Shown here in pieces: positions 33,807 through 43,123 of a stretch of DNA of 64,000 bases. The translations under genes were made by a program, and so were the position numbers. The notes below the pieces were generated by a model. The model did no database searches. It was not told the origin of the DNA and worked only from the letters and a program-made list of their open reading frames with translations. Positions within the stretch are counted from its first letter, which is position 1; each line of letters starts with the position of its first letter. Origin of the DNA: Roseivirga sp. UBA6052 (GTDB lineage Bacteria; Bacteroidota; Bacteroidia; Cytophagales; Cyclobacteriaceae); assembly GCA_002427755.1 (NCBI GenBank), contig DIYO01000001.1:992001-1056000 (forward strand), given 5' to 3'.

Positions 33807-35257
33807 TAAAATTGGAAGTAAATAAATGGGGTCTCTTCAGTCTGCATAAACATGCCCATTAAGAAAATGATCATCATGTATGAGGACCATCTGATCCATC
33901 TTGGATAAGAGTCGAATAAATACTCAATAGCAAATTCTCTTCTCCTTCCAATCCATTCCATTAAAACGAAAATTAAGACTAAGGCAATGCAAACTAGCAT
34001 CTTGCTTGAAAGCACTTCTCTGGGAATTGAAAAAAGAGAATAATCGAATATACCAGCATAAATCTGCCCTGCATGACTTATAGTTTCTGCCCTGAATGCC
34101 ACCCAAGCGAGTACAGTCAAAACAAAAGTGATTCCTATTTGAGCTAACTCTTTTAGGGAAGGAAGAATTTTTTGATGAGCAACAACCTCAAGATTTGATC
34201 TATTCAAATTGAGCAATAGAAGTGGTAAAAAATAAAGAGCATTCAAAGTACCCCAAAGAATGAAAGTCAAGTTAGCACCATGCCAAAAACCACTAACAAT
34301 AAAAATAATGAATACATTCCTGATTTGTTTCCATCTACTTCCTCTACTTCCGCCTAATGGAATATAGACGTAATCTCTGAACCAAGTGGATAATGAAATA
34401 TGCCATCTACGCCAAAATTCAGCGATATCTCTTGAGAAATAAGGAAATGCAAAGTTCTTCATTAAATCAAAGCCAAATAATCTCGAAGTTCCTATAGCTA
34501 TATCCGAGTAACCGGAAAAATCTCCATAGATCTGGAAAGTAAAGAAAAGGGCGCCTAGAAAAAGCGTACTCCCTCCATACGCCTCACTGTTGTTAAAAAT
34601 TTGATTGGCAAATTCAGCACAATTGTCAGCTATTACTAGTTTCTTAAAGAAACCCCAAAGAATCTGACGGCAACCATTAACGGCCAATGCATAGTTAAAT
34701 TGCCGATGCTTATAAAACTGTGGGAGTAAATGGGTTGCCCGTTCGATTGGACCGGCAACCAATTGAGGAAAGAAGCTTACAAAAGCTGCAAAGGCAATAA
34801 AGTCTTTTGTAGGTTCTAACTTTCTTTTATAAACATCTATAGTATAACTCAAGGTTTGGAAAGTATAGAAACTAATACCAACTGGAAGGACTATTGATAA
34901 TGCCCTCCCACCTATATCCATTCCCAACAGAGAAAAAGCATCTTGAAAACTCTCTAGAAAGAAGTTGAAGTATTTAAAGAAACCTAAGAAACCAAGGTTA
35001 ACAATAATACTGATCCAAAGTAGTACTCTCCTCTTGGTTTCTCGATTTTCCTGCCCCAAACTCCTACCTACTAGAAAGTCTACCAACGTACTGAAAAGAA
35101 TTAGAGATAAGAAACGCCAATCCCACCAACCATAAAAGACATAGCTGGCAATAACAATCAGGGCATTCTGTAGTTTTAAGCTCTTCTTAAATACAAACCA
35201 ATAGAGGATGAAAACGATTGGTAAGAATATAGCGAAGTCAAAGGAGTTGAAAAGCAT
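33806..35257 (-). CDS. MBOAT O-acyltransferase (AlgI/DltB-like)
   Basis: This 483-residue membrane protein has about eleven hydrophobic segments. The MBOAT core includes PVGISFYTFQTLSYTIDVYK, FWRRWHISLSTWFRDYVYIPLGG shortened here to RRWHISLSTWF, and the catalytic His in VSGFWHGANLTF. It moves acetyl groups from the cytoplasm across the membrane for transfer to a glycan. SGNH-type partners lie on both sides, which is the usual two-part O-acetylation arrangement. Confidence 0.92.
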   Translation of the reverse strand: MLFNSFDFAIFLPIVFILYWFVFKKSLKLQNALIVIASYVFYGWWDWRFLSLILFSTLVDFLVGRSLGQENRETKRRVLLWISIIVNLGFLGFFKYFNFFLESFQDAFSLLGMDIGGRALSIVLPVGISFYTFQTLSYTIDVYKRKLEPTKDFIAFAAFVSFFPQLVAGPIERATHLLPQFYKHRQFNYALAVNGCRQILWGFFKKLVIADNCAEFANQIFNNSEAYGGSTLFLGALFFTFQIYGDFSGYSDIAIGTSRLFGFDLMKNFAFPYFSRDIAEFWRRWHISLSTWFRDYVYIPLGGSRGSRWKQIRNVFIIFIVSGFWHGANLTFILWGTLNALYFLPLLLLNLNRSNLEVVAHQKILPSLKELAQIGITFVLTVLAWVAFRAETISHAGQIYAGIFDYSLFSIPREVLSSKMLVCIALVLIFVLMEWIGRRREFAIEYLFDSYPRWIRWSSYMMIIFLMGMFMQTEETPFIYFQF

Positions 35258-35258
35258 A

Positions 35259-36224
35259 TTAATTCAGAAAATCATCCAAAGCTTTTAAGCGTGTGTTCTC
35301 AATTAGAATAAGAGAATCTACCGTTGGCTGATCAAGCCTTCCCAATTTGAGGAATTCATTAAACCATTTGGAATATCTTTCCGCACCCCACTTATTAAGA
35401 TGTTGTGTATCAGCCAACTCATTCAATTCCAACTGAAATCTAGAGAAATCAAGATACTTCACATCTTTAAAATCGCTCTTTATAAAAGCATTATACAAAT
35501 CTTGGTTTTTATTTAATAGGTACAATGGATGAAATGGGGTTCGGATTAGAACAATCTGGACACCTTTATTTCTGCAAAGCTCAATGATTTTCTTGAGGTA
35601 CTTAATATTTAATTTAGACACCTCTTTACTTTTGCTTTGTTCTATAGCATATAGGCTATCTATTTTTAATAAATCTTGCTTTACTAGAAGCTTATCTAAC
35701 TTGAGATGTCTGCCGTAATTATTCAAGAAATTACTTTTCCTATTTTTTATGAAAAGTATGTTCTGCTCAATCCCACTAGGAATTTCTAAAAGAAGTTTAG
35801 AAAGGTTTAAAGATGCCATTATCTGATATTCAGTATAAGACATAAAAGATGAATAATCTGGATACCTGGCTTCTATGAACTCTTTATCTTTTATCCAAAT
35901 ATCCATGGAGGATTGAATTTGATTATTAGTGAATTCTAAAAAAATGAATTCCAAGTTTTCGTTTTGTTTAATTAATTTCTCAGCCTTTAAATAAGTATAA
36001 AGGTAGGCCTCTCCAGATTGAGATACATTTTTAAATTTATCAATGAAACCATCATCATAAGCACATTCAGAATGAGAATGCCCTAATACAACATAGTTCT
36101 TGTCATGCTCTAACTTTAAAATCAACGAGTTCCTCGTTAGAAAATTAATTAAAATCAAAGTACCTGTAAGCCCTGAAAAGAAAATTAAAACAAAATTGAA
36201 TACCCTCTTTAAGAATAAATTCAT
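35259..36224 (-). CDS. Membrane-anchored SGNH-hydrolase-like O-acetylation protein
   Basis: This 321-residue protein has an N-terminal membrane helix (about 8-27). Block I is VVLGHSHSECAY, with the likely nucleophile Ser50, and the C-terminal block DTQHLNKWGAERY supplies Asp and His. It resembles AlgJ/AlgX/DltD-type partners that place acetyl groups delivered by the MBOAT protein encoded just downstream. The amino-acid make-up is unusually rich in Lys, Asn, Ile and Leu. Confidence 0.72.
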   Translation of the reverse strand: MNLFLKRVFNFVLIFFSGLTGTLILINFLTRNSLILKLEHDKNYVVLGHSHSECAYDDGFIDKFKNVSQSGEAYLYTYLKAEKLIKQNENLEFIFLEFTNNQIQSSMDIWIKDKEFIEARYPDYSSFMSYTEYQIMASLNLSKLLLEIPSGIEQNILFIKNRKSNFLNNYGRHLKLDKLLVKQDLLKIDSLYAIEQSKSKEVSKLNIKYLKKIIELCRNKGVQIVLIRTPFHPLYLLNKNQDLYNAFIKSDFKDVKYLDFSRFQLELNELADTQHLNKWGAERYSKWFNEFLKLGRLDQPTVDSLILIENTRLKALDDFLN

Positions 36225-36871
36225 TAGTTCTCGAAAATCTTATACAAGTTCTGAATAGTGCAAATATCTAATTCCCACCAATTGCCCAATTCCTTTACCT
36301 TAACTAGCTTATCTTCATCAAACCGTTGTCCAATCAATTTAGCTGGTACACCTCCGGCAATCGAGTACTCAGGAATATCCTTTGTAACAACAGAATTTGC
36401 GGCTATGATTGAACCATTACCAATCTTTACACCGGAGAGAATCACCGAATGAGCCCCAATCCAGACATCGTTACCAATCTCTATACTTCCTTTTGAGATT
36501 AAGTCTTTCATATAGCTCTCACCTAAAATATTCTGATGAAAGTAACTAGTGGTTAGGGCATCAAAATCATGGTTGTATTCTTGAATAGTGACGTTCCTTG
36601 CAATTGAGGTAAATGCACCAATTTTTACTGAATGCAAGGCTGATCTAATATCGGTATTAGGACCATTAATACTGGTAAACCGACCTATATCAACGATTCC
36701 TGATATTTCAACCCCATCAATAATTTTACAATTTTCAGCTATGCTGACTTTACCTCTTATTTTTGCCGACTCGATCTTGCAGTTTTCACCAACCTTCACC
36801 TCAGGACCAAGAAAATATGACTTCCGGAGTTTGCTATGGATTTTAAAGAAGATCTTATTAAGAAACCCCAT
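36224..36871 (-). CDS. Hexapeptide-repeat acetyltransferase (CatB/LbH family)
   Basis: The 215-residue protein is mainly left-handed beta-helix (about 20-185). The xenobiotic-acetyltransferase motif is EIGNDVWIGAHSVILSGVKIG and the catalytic His lies in QEYNHDFD. It probably O-acetylates a sugar in the cytoplasm using acetyl-CoA. It shares its last base with the start of the SGNH gene. Confidence 0.85.
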   Translation of the reverse strand: MGFLNKIFFKIHSKLRKSYFLGPEVKVGENCKIESAKIRGKVSIAENCKIIDGVEISGIVDIGRFTSINGPNTDIRSALHSVKIGAFTSIARNVTIQEYNHDFDALTTSYFHQNILGESYMKDLISKGSIEIGNDVWIGAHSVILSGVKIGNGSIIAANSVVTKDIPEYSIAGGVPAKLIGQRFDEDKLVKVKELGNWWELDICTIQNLYKIFEN

Positions 36872-36872
36872 C

Positions 36873-38015
36873 CTAAATTATCGCTTTATAAAGGTTCACG
36901 ACCTTTTTCATTTCCTTATTTCTATCCCCGAAAGCTAAAGCAGTGCTTTTTGCTCGGTCTGTTTTCAGAAGCACTTCGTCTTCTTTTGACTCAAATAGCC
37001 TCAGTAATTGCCTTGAAAGTTCCTCCGGAGTATTCACGCTAAGCTTCCAAACAGTTTCTTCATTGAATATATCCTGATCATATTCTGGTTCACCTAAAAT
37101 AATTGGGGTACCTATAGTCATAGATTCAAGTCCTGTAACTGGAACACCGTCAGTGTCTGGAATCATGACACAAACAGAAGCTTTGCCGTATTCAATATAC
37201 ATTTCTTCTTTGTTTAATGAGGGAAGCATAACAAGATTTTGTCTTAGATTCAATTCACTAGCTAAAACCTGAATCTTCTTACTCCATGAAGATCCCTCCA
37301 CATTATCAACCATTCTCAGCTGAGCGCTTGGATGAACCTTAATTACTTCGGCAAAGGCCTTAAGAATAATGTCCTGATTATAAATTGGACGCATTGTTCG
37401 AGGAGAGAAAATCACCATTTGATCAGACTGACCGTTATGGCTTGCATATTTTAGCAATTCATCCAAATAAACTCCTGTTCTTATCAACTCATGTCTTTTA
37501 ATAGTCGAACAAAATCCTTTCAAGACTTCCTTCTGTCCTAATGAAGTAGAAGTAACAGCACTAGCCTTCTTATATGCATTTAAATGCATTATGCTTTTGA
37601 AAAAATCTGATGCAGCGCGTTTATTTAGCTTAAAAGTCACATTCAAATAGTGTCCAACCAAGTCCCTAAATACATCTGATCCTCTCGTTGTAATTAAATA
37701 GGGAATTTTCAATAAAGGCCCTAAAACGCAATCATCTACTCCCCAAAGAAAATGAACAACATCAATTCTATTCTCTAACAATATTACTCTCAATTGGCTG
37801 ACATAACTCCTTCTCTTCAAGAAATTAAAGTAAGGAAAAGGAATCATCTTTTGAATTACCCTAACACGAGATGAGATATGCTTGGGATCTTGATTAGCTC
37901 TAGTAAGCACTATACCTTCTATTCCCTCTTTTTCAACCAGATGATTGATCCATTTAATATTATGTGAAGGATATGATACCTCACCAACAAAAGCTATACG
38001 AATAGGACTAGGCAC
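36873..38015 (-). CDS. GT4-like glycosyltransferase
   Basis: This 380-residue GT-B protein begins IRIAFVGEVSYPSHNIKW. It has ITTRGSDVFRD and a donor-site region VMIPDTDGVPVTGLESMTIG, where the first Glu of the usual E-x7-E is replaced by Asp. The start is GTG and overlaps the upstream glycosyltransferase by 8 bases. The sugar specificity is not apparent. Confidence 0.82.
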   Translation of the reverse strand: MPSPIRIAFVGEVSYPSHNIKWINHLVEKEGIEGIVLTRANQDPKHISSRVRVIQKMIPFPYFNFLKRRSYVSQLRVILLENRIDVVHFLWGVDDCVLGPLLKIPYLITTRGSDVFRDLVGHYLNVTFKLNKRAASDFFKSIMHLNAYKKASAVTSTSLGQKEVLKGFCSTIKRHELIRTGVYLDELLKYASHNGQSDQMVIFSPRTMRPIYNQDIILKAFAEVIKVHPSAQLRMVDNVEGSSWSKKIQVLASELNLRQNLVMLPSLNKEEMYIEYGKASVCVMIPDTDGVPVTGLESMTIGTPIILGEPEYDQDIFNEETVWKLSVNTPEELSRQLLRLFESKEDEVLLKTDRAKSTALAFGDRNKEMKKVVNLYKAII

Positions 38016-39117
38016 AGATTGATAAAAATTCAGAAGTCACTTTCACAGGATCATGTCTTTGCTTAACCAAATGGAATGAATATTCTGCACGCTCTGGAAT
38101 CCTATTTCTTTCAGAAATCATATCATGCATAAGATTTTCAAGGTTGGTGATTTTTGATGGATCAAATACAAACCCATTCCTACCTTCTTCAATGTAACCA
38201 CTCGCTCCGTCTACCGTGGTGGTAATCGTCATAAGCCCGTGAGCCATTGCCTCTAAAACAGTAAAAGAGGCAGGGTCGTGTCTGGTGGGTAAAACAAAAA
38301 CATCATTACTCTTATATAAGTCACTCATCGCCTCTAATGGTTGATTGATCAATAGCTTTATATCATTTTGAAACTCAGAATTATCAACCATTTTCTTCAT
38401 ATTCAAGTAGTATTCCCCTTGAGGGTCACCCGTTCCGCAAATGGTGAGCTCTATATCTTCAAACTGTTTTCTTAATTTCAAAAACACCTCCAACATCATT
38501 TTTGGATTCTTCGACTTAAAATACTTTGCCACACACAGGATATTGACCTTTTCATTTTTAAAGTATTCTCTTAATTCAACTTTGGGCTCTATTAGGAATG
38601 GGAAATAGACCAACCTTTTTGATGCTAATGTATACTTCTCTGGATCACCTTTGCAAGGAGACATCCAATGGGCATTGAGTAGCCTCATCATGATCTTGAA
38701 AACGAGCAATTTAGGTAATCTGTAGAGTCTGTGAATTCTAATTCGACTGTGAAATACAATTTTAGACCTGAACCAAAGTGCCAGCAATAGAATCATATAG
38801 CCAAATCTGGAAAAAACAGGTCTGATTACGACTAAGTCTGGTCTTTCTACTTTAAAATAATGATAAAGTGATTTGAAAGAAGGATAATAATAGGGTGAAA
38901 AACTATCTACCCCGTCTCCTCTTGTCCGAGGATTCTTTTTCATCTTCTTTACTGACCTTTTTGACGGAGGCAGGTAGTCTGAATGTGGTAAATCGGGCTG
39001 ATTTACCTCATCGGCCTTATAGACTAGTAACTTCACATTATGCCCGTTTTCTTGAAACCCTCTAAACCAATTAAAGAGATTGGTATGGTAGCGATGATGA
39101 ATGAAAAGAATATTCAT
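38008..39117 (-). CDS. GT4 glycosyltransferase
   Basis: The protein has 369 residues from the ATG at 39117 (MNILFIHHRYHTNLFNWF). It has a long basic insertion near 55-80, then VNILCVAKYFKSKNPKMML and the donor site VLPTRHDPASFTVLEAMAHG. The ATGA overlap with the upstream gene (39114-39117) supports this start; an upstream in-frame ATG would add ten unsupported residues. Confidence 0.85.
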   Translation of the reverse strand: MNILFIHHRYHTNLFNWFRGFQENGHNVKLLVYKADEVNQPDLPHSDYLPPSKRSVKKMKKNPRTRGDGVDSFSPYYYPSFKSLYHYFKVERPDLVVIRPVFSRFGYMILLLALWFRSKIVFHSRIRIHRLYRLPKLLVFKIMMRLLNAHWMSPCKGDPEKYTLASKRLVYFPFLIEPKVELREYFKNEKVNILCVAKYFKSKNPKMMLEVFLKLRKQFEDIELTICGTGDPQGEYYLNMKKMVDNSEFQNDIKLLINQPLEAMSDLYKSNDVFVLPTRHDPASFTVLEAMAHGLMTITTTVDGASGYIEEGRNGFVFDPSKITNLENLMHDMISERNRIPERAEYSFHLVKQRHDPVKVTSEFLSICA

Positions 39118-40097
39118 GCGATCAGTTGTTGAACCTGTTCTCTCCAAGATAAGAATTCAGGTGCCTTAGCCTTACCCATCTCGTTTTTCAATATCTCTTT
39201 AGCCCTATCCAAACCTATCAAATCGGAAGTCTTACCAAATACCTCTTGAGTAGCGCCTGCACCATTAGATATGACCATACAACCATTGAGGGCAGCTTCT
39301 AAAGCTGGCCAACCGAATCCTTCAGAAATGGAAGGGAATAACAATGCTTCAGCATTCTGATAACAAAACTTGAGTTCTGAATCACTGATTCTCTCAAGCC
39401 GAGTTATTCTGGAATTCAAGTTTAGGCTTTCTATTAGCTTTGAATTTTCCAAACAGAAATCTCCTACTCGTAGTAAATGGAATTCCTCATTCAGTCCTGC
39501 CAAAAACCTAAGTGACCACTGGTTGTTTTTATACCAGGCATCGGTTCCAACAGACAGAAGTACCCTCTTCTGATTAAATAGTTCAGTCAGAAGAGGGTTA
39601 TTGATTTTTACAGGTTGATTAATGATCCAAAAATCTTCTACCCCATTATGTACCACCTGAAGGTTAGGGTGATTAAGAAATCTCGGTATCAATCTTTTCA
39701 AGTCCGATTTAGTATGCTCAGAAACACAAACCACTTTTTCCGATTTAAACATCTTTTTCAAAAAAAATCGATAGATCTTCTGATGTATGAATGGTGTCTT
39801 GGCCTGATCGTAAAGCGAATGCAAGTCATGACAAACTACCATCGACTTTTTGCCCACAAACGGAATCAGGTAAGCATATCTTTCACTAATGATTAGATGC
39901 TTGCCATCCTTCTTCCTTCTCTTTATTGCTAACAAAGGATAGTCTAAATATTTGGCTTTTAATCCTTTAGACTTGGGTTCTACCACTTCATAAGAAATCT
40001 GGTTGGCCTCTACCCCCTTGATAACCCCATTCAAGTAGCGTTGCATACTGAAACTTCCGCCTAAGCTGGGGTAGATATATACCTTTTCGCTACTCAC
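39114..40097 (-). CDS. GT4-like glycosyltransferase
   Basis: This 327-residue GT-B enzyme has VYIYPSLGGSFSMQRYLNGV at its start, SVGTDAWYKNNQWSLRFL at the domain junction and LFPSISEGFGWPALEAALNG (E-x7-E) at the donor site. It is short for GT4 but complete. The start is GTG, with an 8-base overlap with the upstream gene. Confidence 0.84.
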   Translation of the reverse strand: MSSEKVYIYPSLGGSFSMQRYLNGVIKGVEANQISYEVVEPKSKGLKAKYLDYPLLAIKRRKKDGKHLIISERYAYLIPFVGKKSMVVCHDLHSLYDQAKTPFIHQKIYRFFLKKMFKSEKVVCVSEHTKSDLKRLIPRFLNHPNLQVVHNGVEDFWIINQPVKINNPLLTELFNQKRVLLSVGTDAWYKNNQWSLRFLAGLNEEFHLLRVGDFCLENSKLIESLNLNSRITRLERISDSELKFCYQNAEALLFPSISEGFGWPALEAALNGCMVISNGAGATQEVFGKTSDLIGLDRAKEILKNEMGKAKAPEFLSWREQVQQLIA

Positions 40098-41265
40098 TTA
40101 GAATTTCGACTAGGGTATTCTCATTTACTCCATCAGGCAAAATGAACTCTTTTTTTATGAGTTCTTTATTTTCAATATCCCTGAATTCAAACTCAGTAGT
40201 TCCAAAATTCCAAAAATTGAGAATTTGGGCATTCCCAAGTTTTTTGATTGCTACTTGTAAAGCTGAATATTCTATTTGGAATAATATGGTAGGTTTCCAA
40301 TAAATAGCAGGAATGATCATGGTTGAAAAGAAACCAAAGCAGCCCTTTGCACTTTGAATGATTTGATTAAAATTTTCACAATGTCTTAAGTAAGCTATAT
40401 TCTGATCTTGAGGGAGCCATGTAGAGTTGTAAGATTCAGGATGCAACTTAATGCATAATTTGGCACCATTTTCCAGACAAAAGTCATTCAACTTTAAATA
40501 GAATGCTTCCATCTGGTCTTTATTCAGCGTTTCCTCACCAAATGAGTTTTCAGCTAATGCCTGATCAATATGTAGATAGAACGGTTCGTTGATCAAATCT
40601 GACTCAGGCTCGAGATAAGTCATTAGTTCAGGACTACCGATATAACGAATGTTCTCCTCTTTTATCCCGTCTGTTTCTTTATGAACGGTAGCATTAAATG
40701 GGCTGTAGCAAAGGTATAGATCTGCTCTTTTAATTTTTAATGGAAGATGCTTTGCTGCCCAATATGGACCACGTTTTTGTTGAACTTTAGTAAATAGTGC
40801 AATAGGTAACAAGTGTATTTTATCTAAACCTCTGAGAGAGGTCTTGAGAAAGCCAAAAGTGTCAAACCCTTCGGCTTGATGCCTTGAACGGGCTTCTTTT
40901 GCTCTGCTTTCTTTTCTCCAGAGCTTCTCACGAATCCTGTAATCTCTGTAATTGGTGAATATACCATGCTGAAGAATGATGGTTTGAATCTCTCGTTTTT
41001 GAGCTAGATAATTAGTTGCTATACTCAATCCGGATTCAATAGACATAAAGATGAGGGCATCAGGTTTGATTTGATCAAACATTTCTGGAATAGATTGGAA
41101 TTCAGACCAATACCTACATTTGAATCGTTCAGCAAAATTGGGTTCTTGAGGAAAGGTGGAAGGAATAAAGGTGAATTGGAACTGGTCTTCCAGTCGATAA
41201 AACGTACTTACCCAATCTTTTCGAATCGTGGGCCAAATGACTAGGAAGTGTTTTTTGCGCTTCAA
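40090..41265 (-). CDS. GT-B-like protein, possibly polysialyl/CDP-glycerol-type transferase
   Basis: The 391-residue soluble protein has a TTG start. Visible marks are IILQHGIFTNYRDY, CIKLHPESYN and GCFGFFSTMIIPAIYW. The HPE and S/T-rich loop pattern occurs in polysialyltransferase-like and CDP-glycerol-transferase-like GT-B enzymes. It is the first gene after the nonulosonic-acid module and its 303-base gap, so a nonulosonic-acid transferase is plausible (inference). No close family can be named with certainty. Confidence 0.5.
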   Translation of the reverse strand: MKRKKHFLVIWPTIRKDWVSTFYRLEDQFQFTFIPSTFPQEPNFAERFKCRYWSEFQSIPEMFDQIKPDALIFMSIESGLSIATNYLAQKREIQTIILQHGIFTNYRDYRIREKLWRKESRAKEARSRHQAEGFDTFGFLKTSLRGLDKIHLLPIALFTKVQQKRGPYWAAKHLPLKIKRADLYLCYSPFNATVHKETDGIKEENIRYIGSPELMTYLEPESDLINEPFYLHIDQALAENSFGEETLNKDQMEAFYLKLNDFCLENGAKLCIKLHPESYNSTWLPQDQNIAYLRHCENFNQIIQSAKGCFGFFSTMIIPAIYWKPTILFQIEYSALQVAIKKLGNAQILNFWNFGTTEFEFRDIENKELIKKEFILPDGVNENTLVEILSE

Positions 41266-41374
41266 GCTTTACTATTGCTTTTTTGTATGGTTCACGAGCA
41301 GTGATTAGAAGACGTTATCGCCAAAAATTCATGCCATCGATTTGACTCAATATGAGGGTAACTGAATAAATTAA

Positions 41375-41430
41375 CATCATGCTGAGGTAGAATTTTTACT
41401 TTAGAGGAAATACGACCGCGAGCATCTCCT
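41375..41430 (+). repeat. Intergenic palindromic element, copy B
   Basis: The 5' arm is ATCA-TGCT-GAGG and the 3' arm GCG-AGCA-TCTCCT. TGCT and AGCA are exact reverse complements. The inner part shares GAGG...TACGA.CGCG with copy A but is longer by about 19 bases. Confidence 0.8.
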
Positions 41431-41510
41431 CTTCGGTAGGCGGGTCGACTTCTCAATAAGTAAAACCTATTACTTTGCCAAGTTCTATTTTTTTAGTATC
41501 TGCCAATGAT

Positions 41511-41560
41511 CAGGAGACCATCACATCAAACTCCTTGCAGTCGTTTGTCTCATGGTGACG
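41511..41560 (-). repeat. Intergenic palindromic element, copy C
   Basis: Read on the minus strand the 5' arm is GTCA-CCAT-GAGA and the 3' arm GTG-ATGG-TCTCCT. CCAT and ATGG are exact reverse complements. The inner part (GGAGTTTGATGTG) aligns loosely with copy A. Confidence 0.8.
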
Positions 41561-41568
41561 TAAAGAAA

Positions 41569-42060
41569 TCAAAGTATATCTTCGATATTCATGCCGTTTT
41601 CCTGAATAATCCACTCCACAAATTCACGAAATGCCCCTCCCCCCCCTGACTTCTGTGTAACGTGATGGACTTGCTTTTGAATATAACTGGGAGCATTGAC
41701 TGGAGCCGCTGAAATACCGCTAGATTTTAGCAGTTCTAGGTCACCGATATCATCTCCAATGTAAGCGACTTCGGAAAGATCTATGCCTAAATCCTTACAG
41801 ATCTTTTGAGCTACTGGTAATTTATCGCTAATACCTTGATAAAGAATATCTATCCTAAGTTTTTCAGCTCTGCGTTTAACGATAGCAGTATCTTCTCCTG
41901 TAATAATCCCAACTGGAATATTGAGTTTTCGCGCGAAGAGAACTCCTGCACTGTCTGAGGTATTGAACTTCTTCCATTCATTACCCGTCTGGTCATAGAA
42001 CATGCCTCCGTCAGTCCAGACGCCATCGATATCAGTAAGTATGAGCTTTGGTAACCTCAT
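41569..42060 (-). CDS. HAD phosphatase of the KdsC/YrbI family
   Basis: This 163-residue cytoplasmic phosphatase has the nucleophile motif LTDIDGVWTDGG (Asp10 and Asp12), motif II IITGED, and motif IV AYIGDDIGDLELL. Its small cap-less form fits KdsC or an N-acylneuraminate-9-phosphate phosphatase. Next to a NeuB synthase (4-base overlap) it probably removes phosphate from a nonulosonic-acid intermediate. Confidence 0.88.
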   Translation of the reverse strand: MRLPKLILTDIDGVWTDGGMFYDQTGNEWKKFNTSDSAGVLFARKLNIPVGIITGEDTAIVKRRAEKLRIDILYQGISDKLPVAQKICKDLGIDLSEVAYIGDDIGDLELLKSSGISAAPVNAPSYIQKQVHHVTQKSGGGGAFREFVEWIIQENGMNIEDIL

Positions 42061-43097
42061 TCTATCATGGATTCATAGATCACTTCATCGGCCGGAACAT
42101 CTTGATTGAGTGTTTTCCCAAAAACCATACCTTTATGTGCCCACTGAAAACCATCTCCAGGGCTAAGCAGATGGACATCAGCTTCAGAGATTACCTCTCC
42201 TTTTTTCATATCTCTTTTGGTAGCAATGCTTCTTTCCAATTTCACTTTTGCTGAAACAACTGCCTCACTCCTCTCCTTCTTCATTTCCCCTAGAGCCATT
42301 TCCAGGTTCCTGATATCTCGCACCATTCTGCGCATCCCATCAGGTGCCAAAGATCCTGCCTGATCGGTTCCTTTCATTGTCCTGTCCAAGGTAATATGCT
42401 TTTCTATAGTAGTTGCTCCCATAGCCACTGCAGCCATGGGAATAGCAATACCAATACTGTGATCTGAATACCCTATTTCAAAACCGTCATAACGCTCTTT
42501 TAAATAATGAATGCTTTTAAGGTTGATGTTTTTGTACTCACTTGGATATTGAGACAAACAGTGCAGGATTGTAACCTGATTATGATGCTTTGTAATTACT
42601 TCAAGCCCATCATCAATTTCTTTAACTCCACCCATTCCGGTTGAAATGACCAAAGGGATTTTAGTTTCTGCCATGGCATTGAGCAAGGGAAGGTTGGTAA
42701 GATCGCGGCTAGCCACTTTCAATCGGTCTGGAGTAAACAACTTAAGCATACTCAGGCAGCCTATTGCACAGAGAGTTTCGACAAAATCCAGCCCCTTATC
42801 CTTGGCATATTGATAAAGTTCAAAGTGCTTTTCATCGTTCAATTCTAGCTTCTGCCTATGTTCTCCATAAGTTCTGCCAAAGCTGTGCGGACTGTCATAA
42901 GGCTTAGCCATTGCCGAAGCCGAAAGCTCTTCCGCCAAATCTCTCTTGGTAAGTTTAACAGCGTCCCAAGGCTTTAAAACCATATTGAATAAATCATCTT
43001 TGACAGGTTGAGCCGCTTTATCGATCAACAATTTAGCAATATCAACAGAACCATTGTGATTTTGACCGATTTCTCCGATTAAGTATGTATGAGGCAT
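42057..43097 (-). CDS. NeuB/SpsE-type nonulosonic acid synthase
   Basis: This 346-residue TIM-barrel enzyme condenses phosphoenolpyruvate with a six-carbon amino sugar. The sequence shows GEIGQNHNGSVDIAK, KVASRDLTNLPLL, VISTGMGG, GYSDHSIG and EKHITLDRTMKGTDQ. A C-terminal SAF/antifreeze-like domain (about 290-346) covers the active site of the partner subunit. An unusual stretch at about 35-80 (PWDAVKLTKRDL and SPHSFGRTYGEHR) marks a branch distinct from standard NeuB. The exact acid (sialic, legionaminic or other) cannot be told. Confidence 0.88.
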   Translation of the reverse strand: MPHTYLIGEIGQNHNGSVDIAKLLIDKAAQPVKDDLFNMVLKPWDAVKLTKRDLAEELSASAMAKPYDSPHSFGRTYGEHRQKLELNDEKHFELYQYAKDKGLDFVETLCAIGCLSMLKLFTPDRLKVASRDLTNLPLLNAMAETKIPLVISTGMGGVKEIDDGLEVITKHHNQVTILHCLSQYPSEYKNINLKSIHYLKERYDGFEIGYSDHSIGIAIPMAAVAMGATTIEKHITLDRTMKGTDQAGSLAPDGMRRMVRDIRNLEMALGEMKKERSEAVVSAKVKLERSIATKRDMKKGEVISEADVHLLSPGDGFQWAHKGMVFGKTLNQDVPADEVIYESMIE

Positions 43098-43123
43098 TAG
43101 CGATTAAATTATAGGATTGATCT

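Larger units (their letters stand above)
41266..41568. other. Largest gap of the glycan block, with two palindromic elements
   Basis: These 303 bases contain no plausible gene. They hold palindromic elements B (41375-41430, plus orientation) and C (41511-41560, minus orientation), facing each other. No strong terminator or two-box promoter was seen, but this is the likeliest place for transcription of the 25-41 kb genes to be stopped or restarted. Confidence 0.6.

Noticed and set aside
36873..38015. Inactive glycosyltransferase because the first Glu of E-x7-E is Asp
   Set aside because: This substitution is tolerated in some GT4-like enzymes, and the rest of the fold looks intact; not enough to call it a pseudogene.
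41266..41568. Hidden gene or RNA gene in the 303-base gap
   Set aside because: No frame with plausible coding character and no tRNA-like fold; the visible structure is explained by the two palindromic elements.
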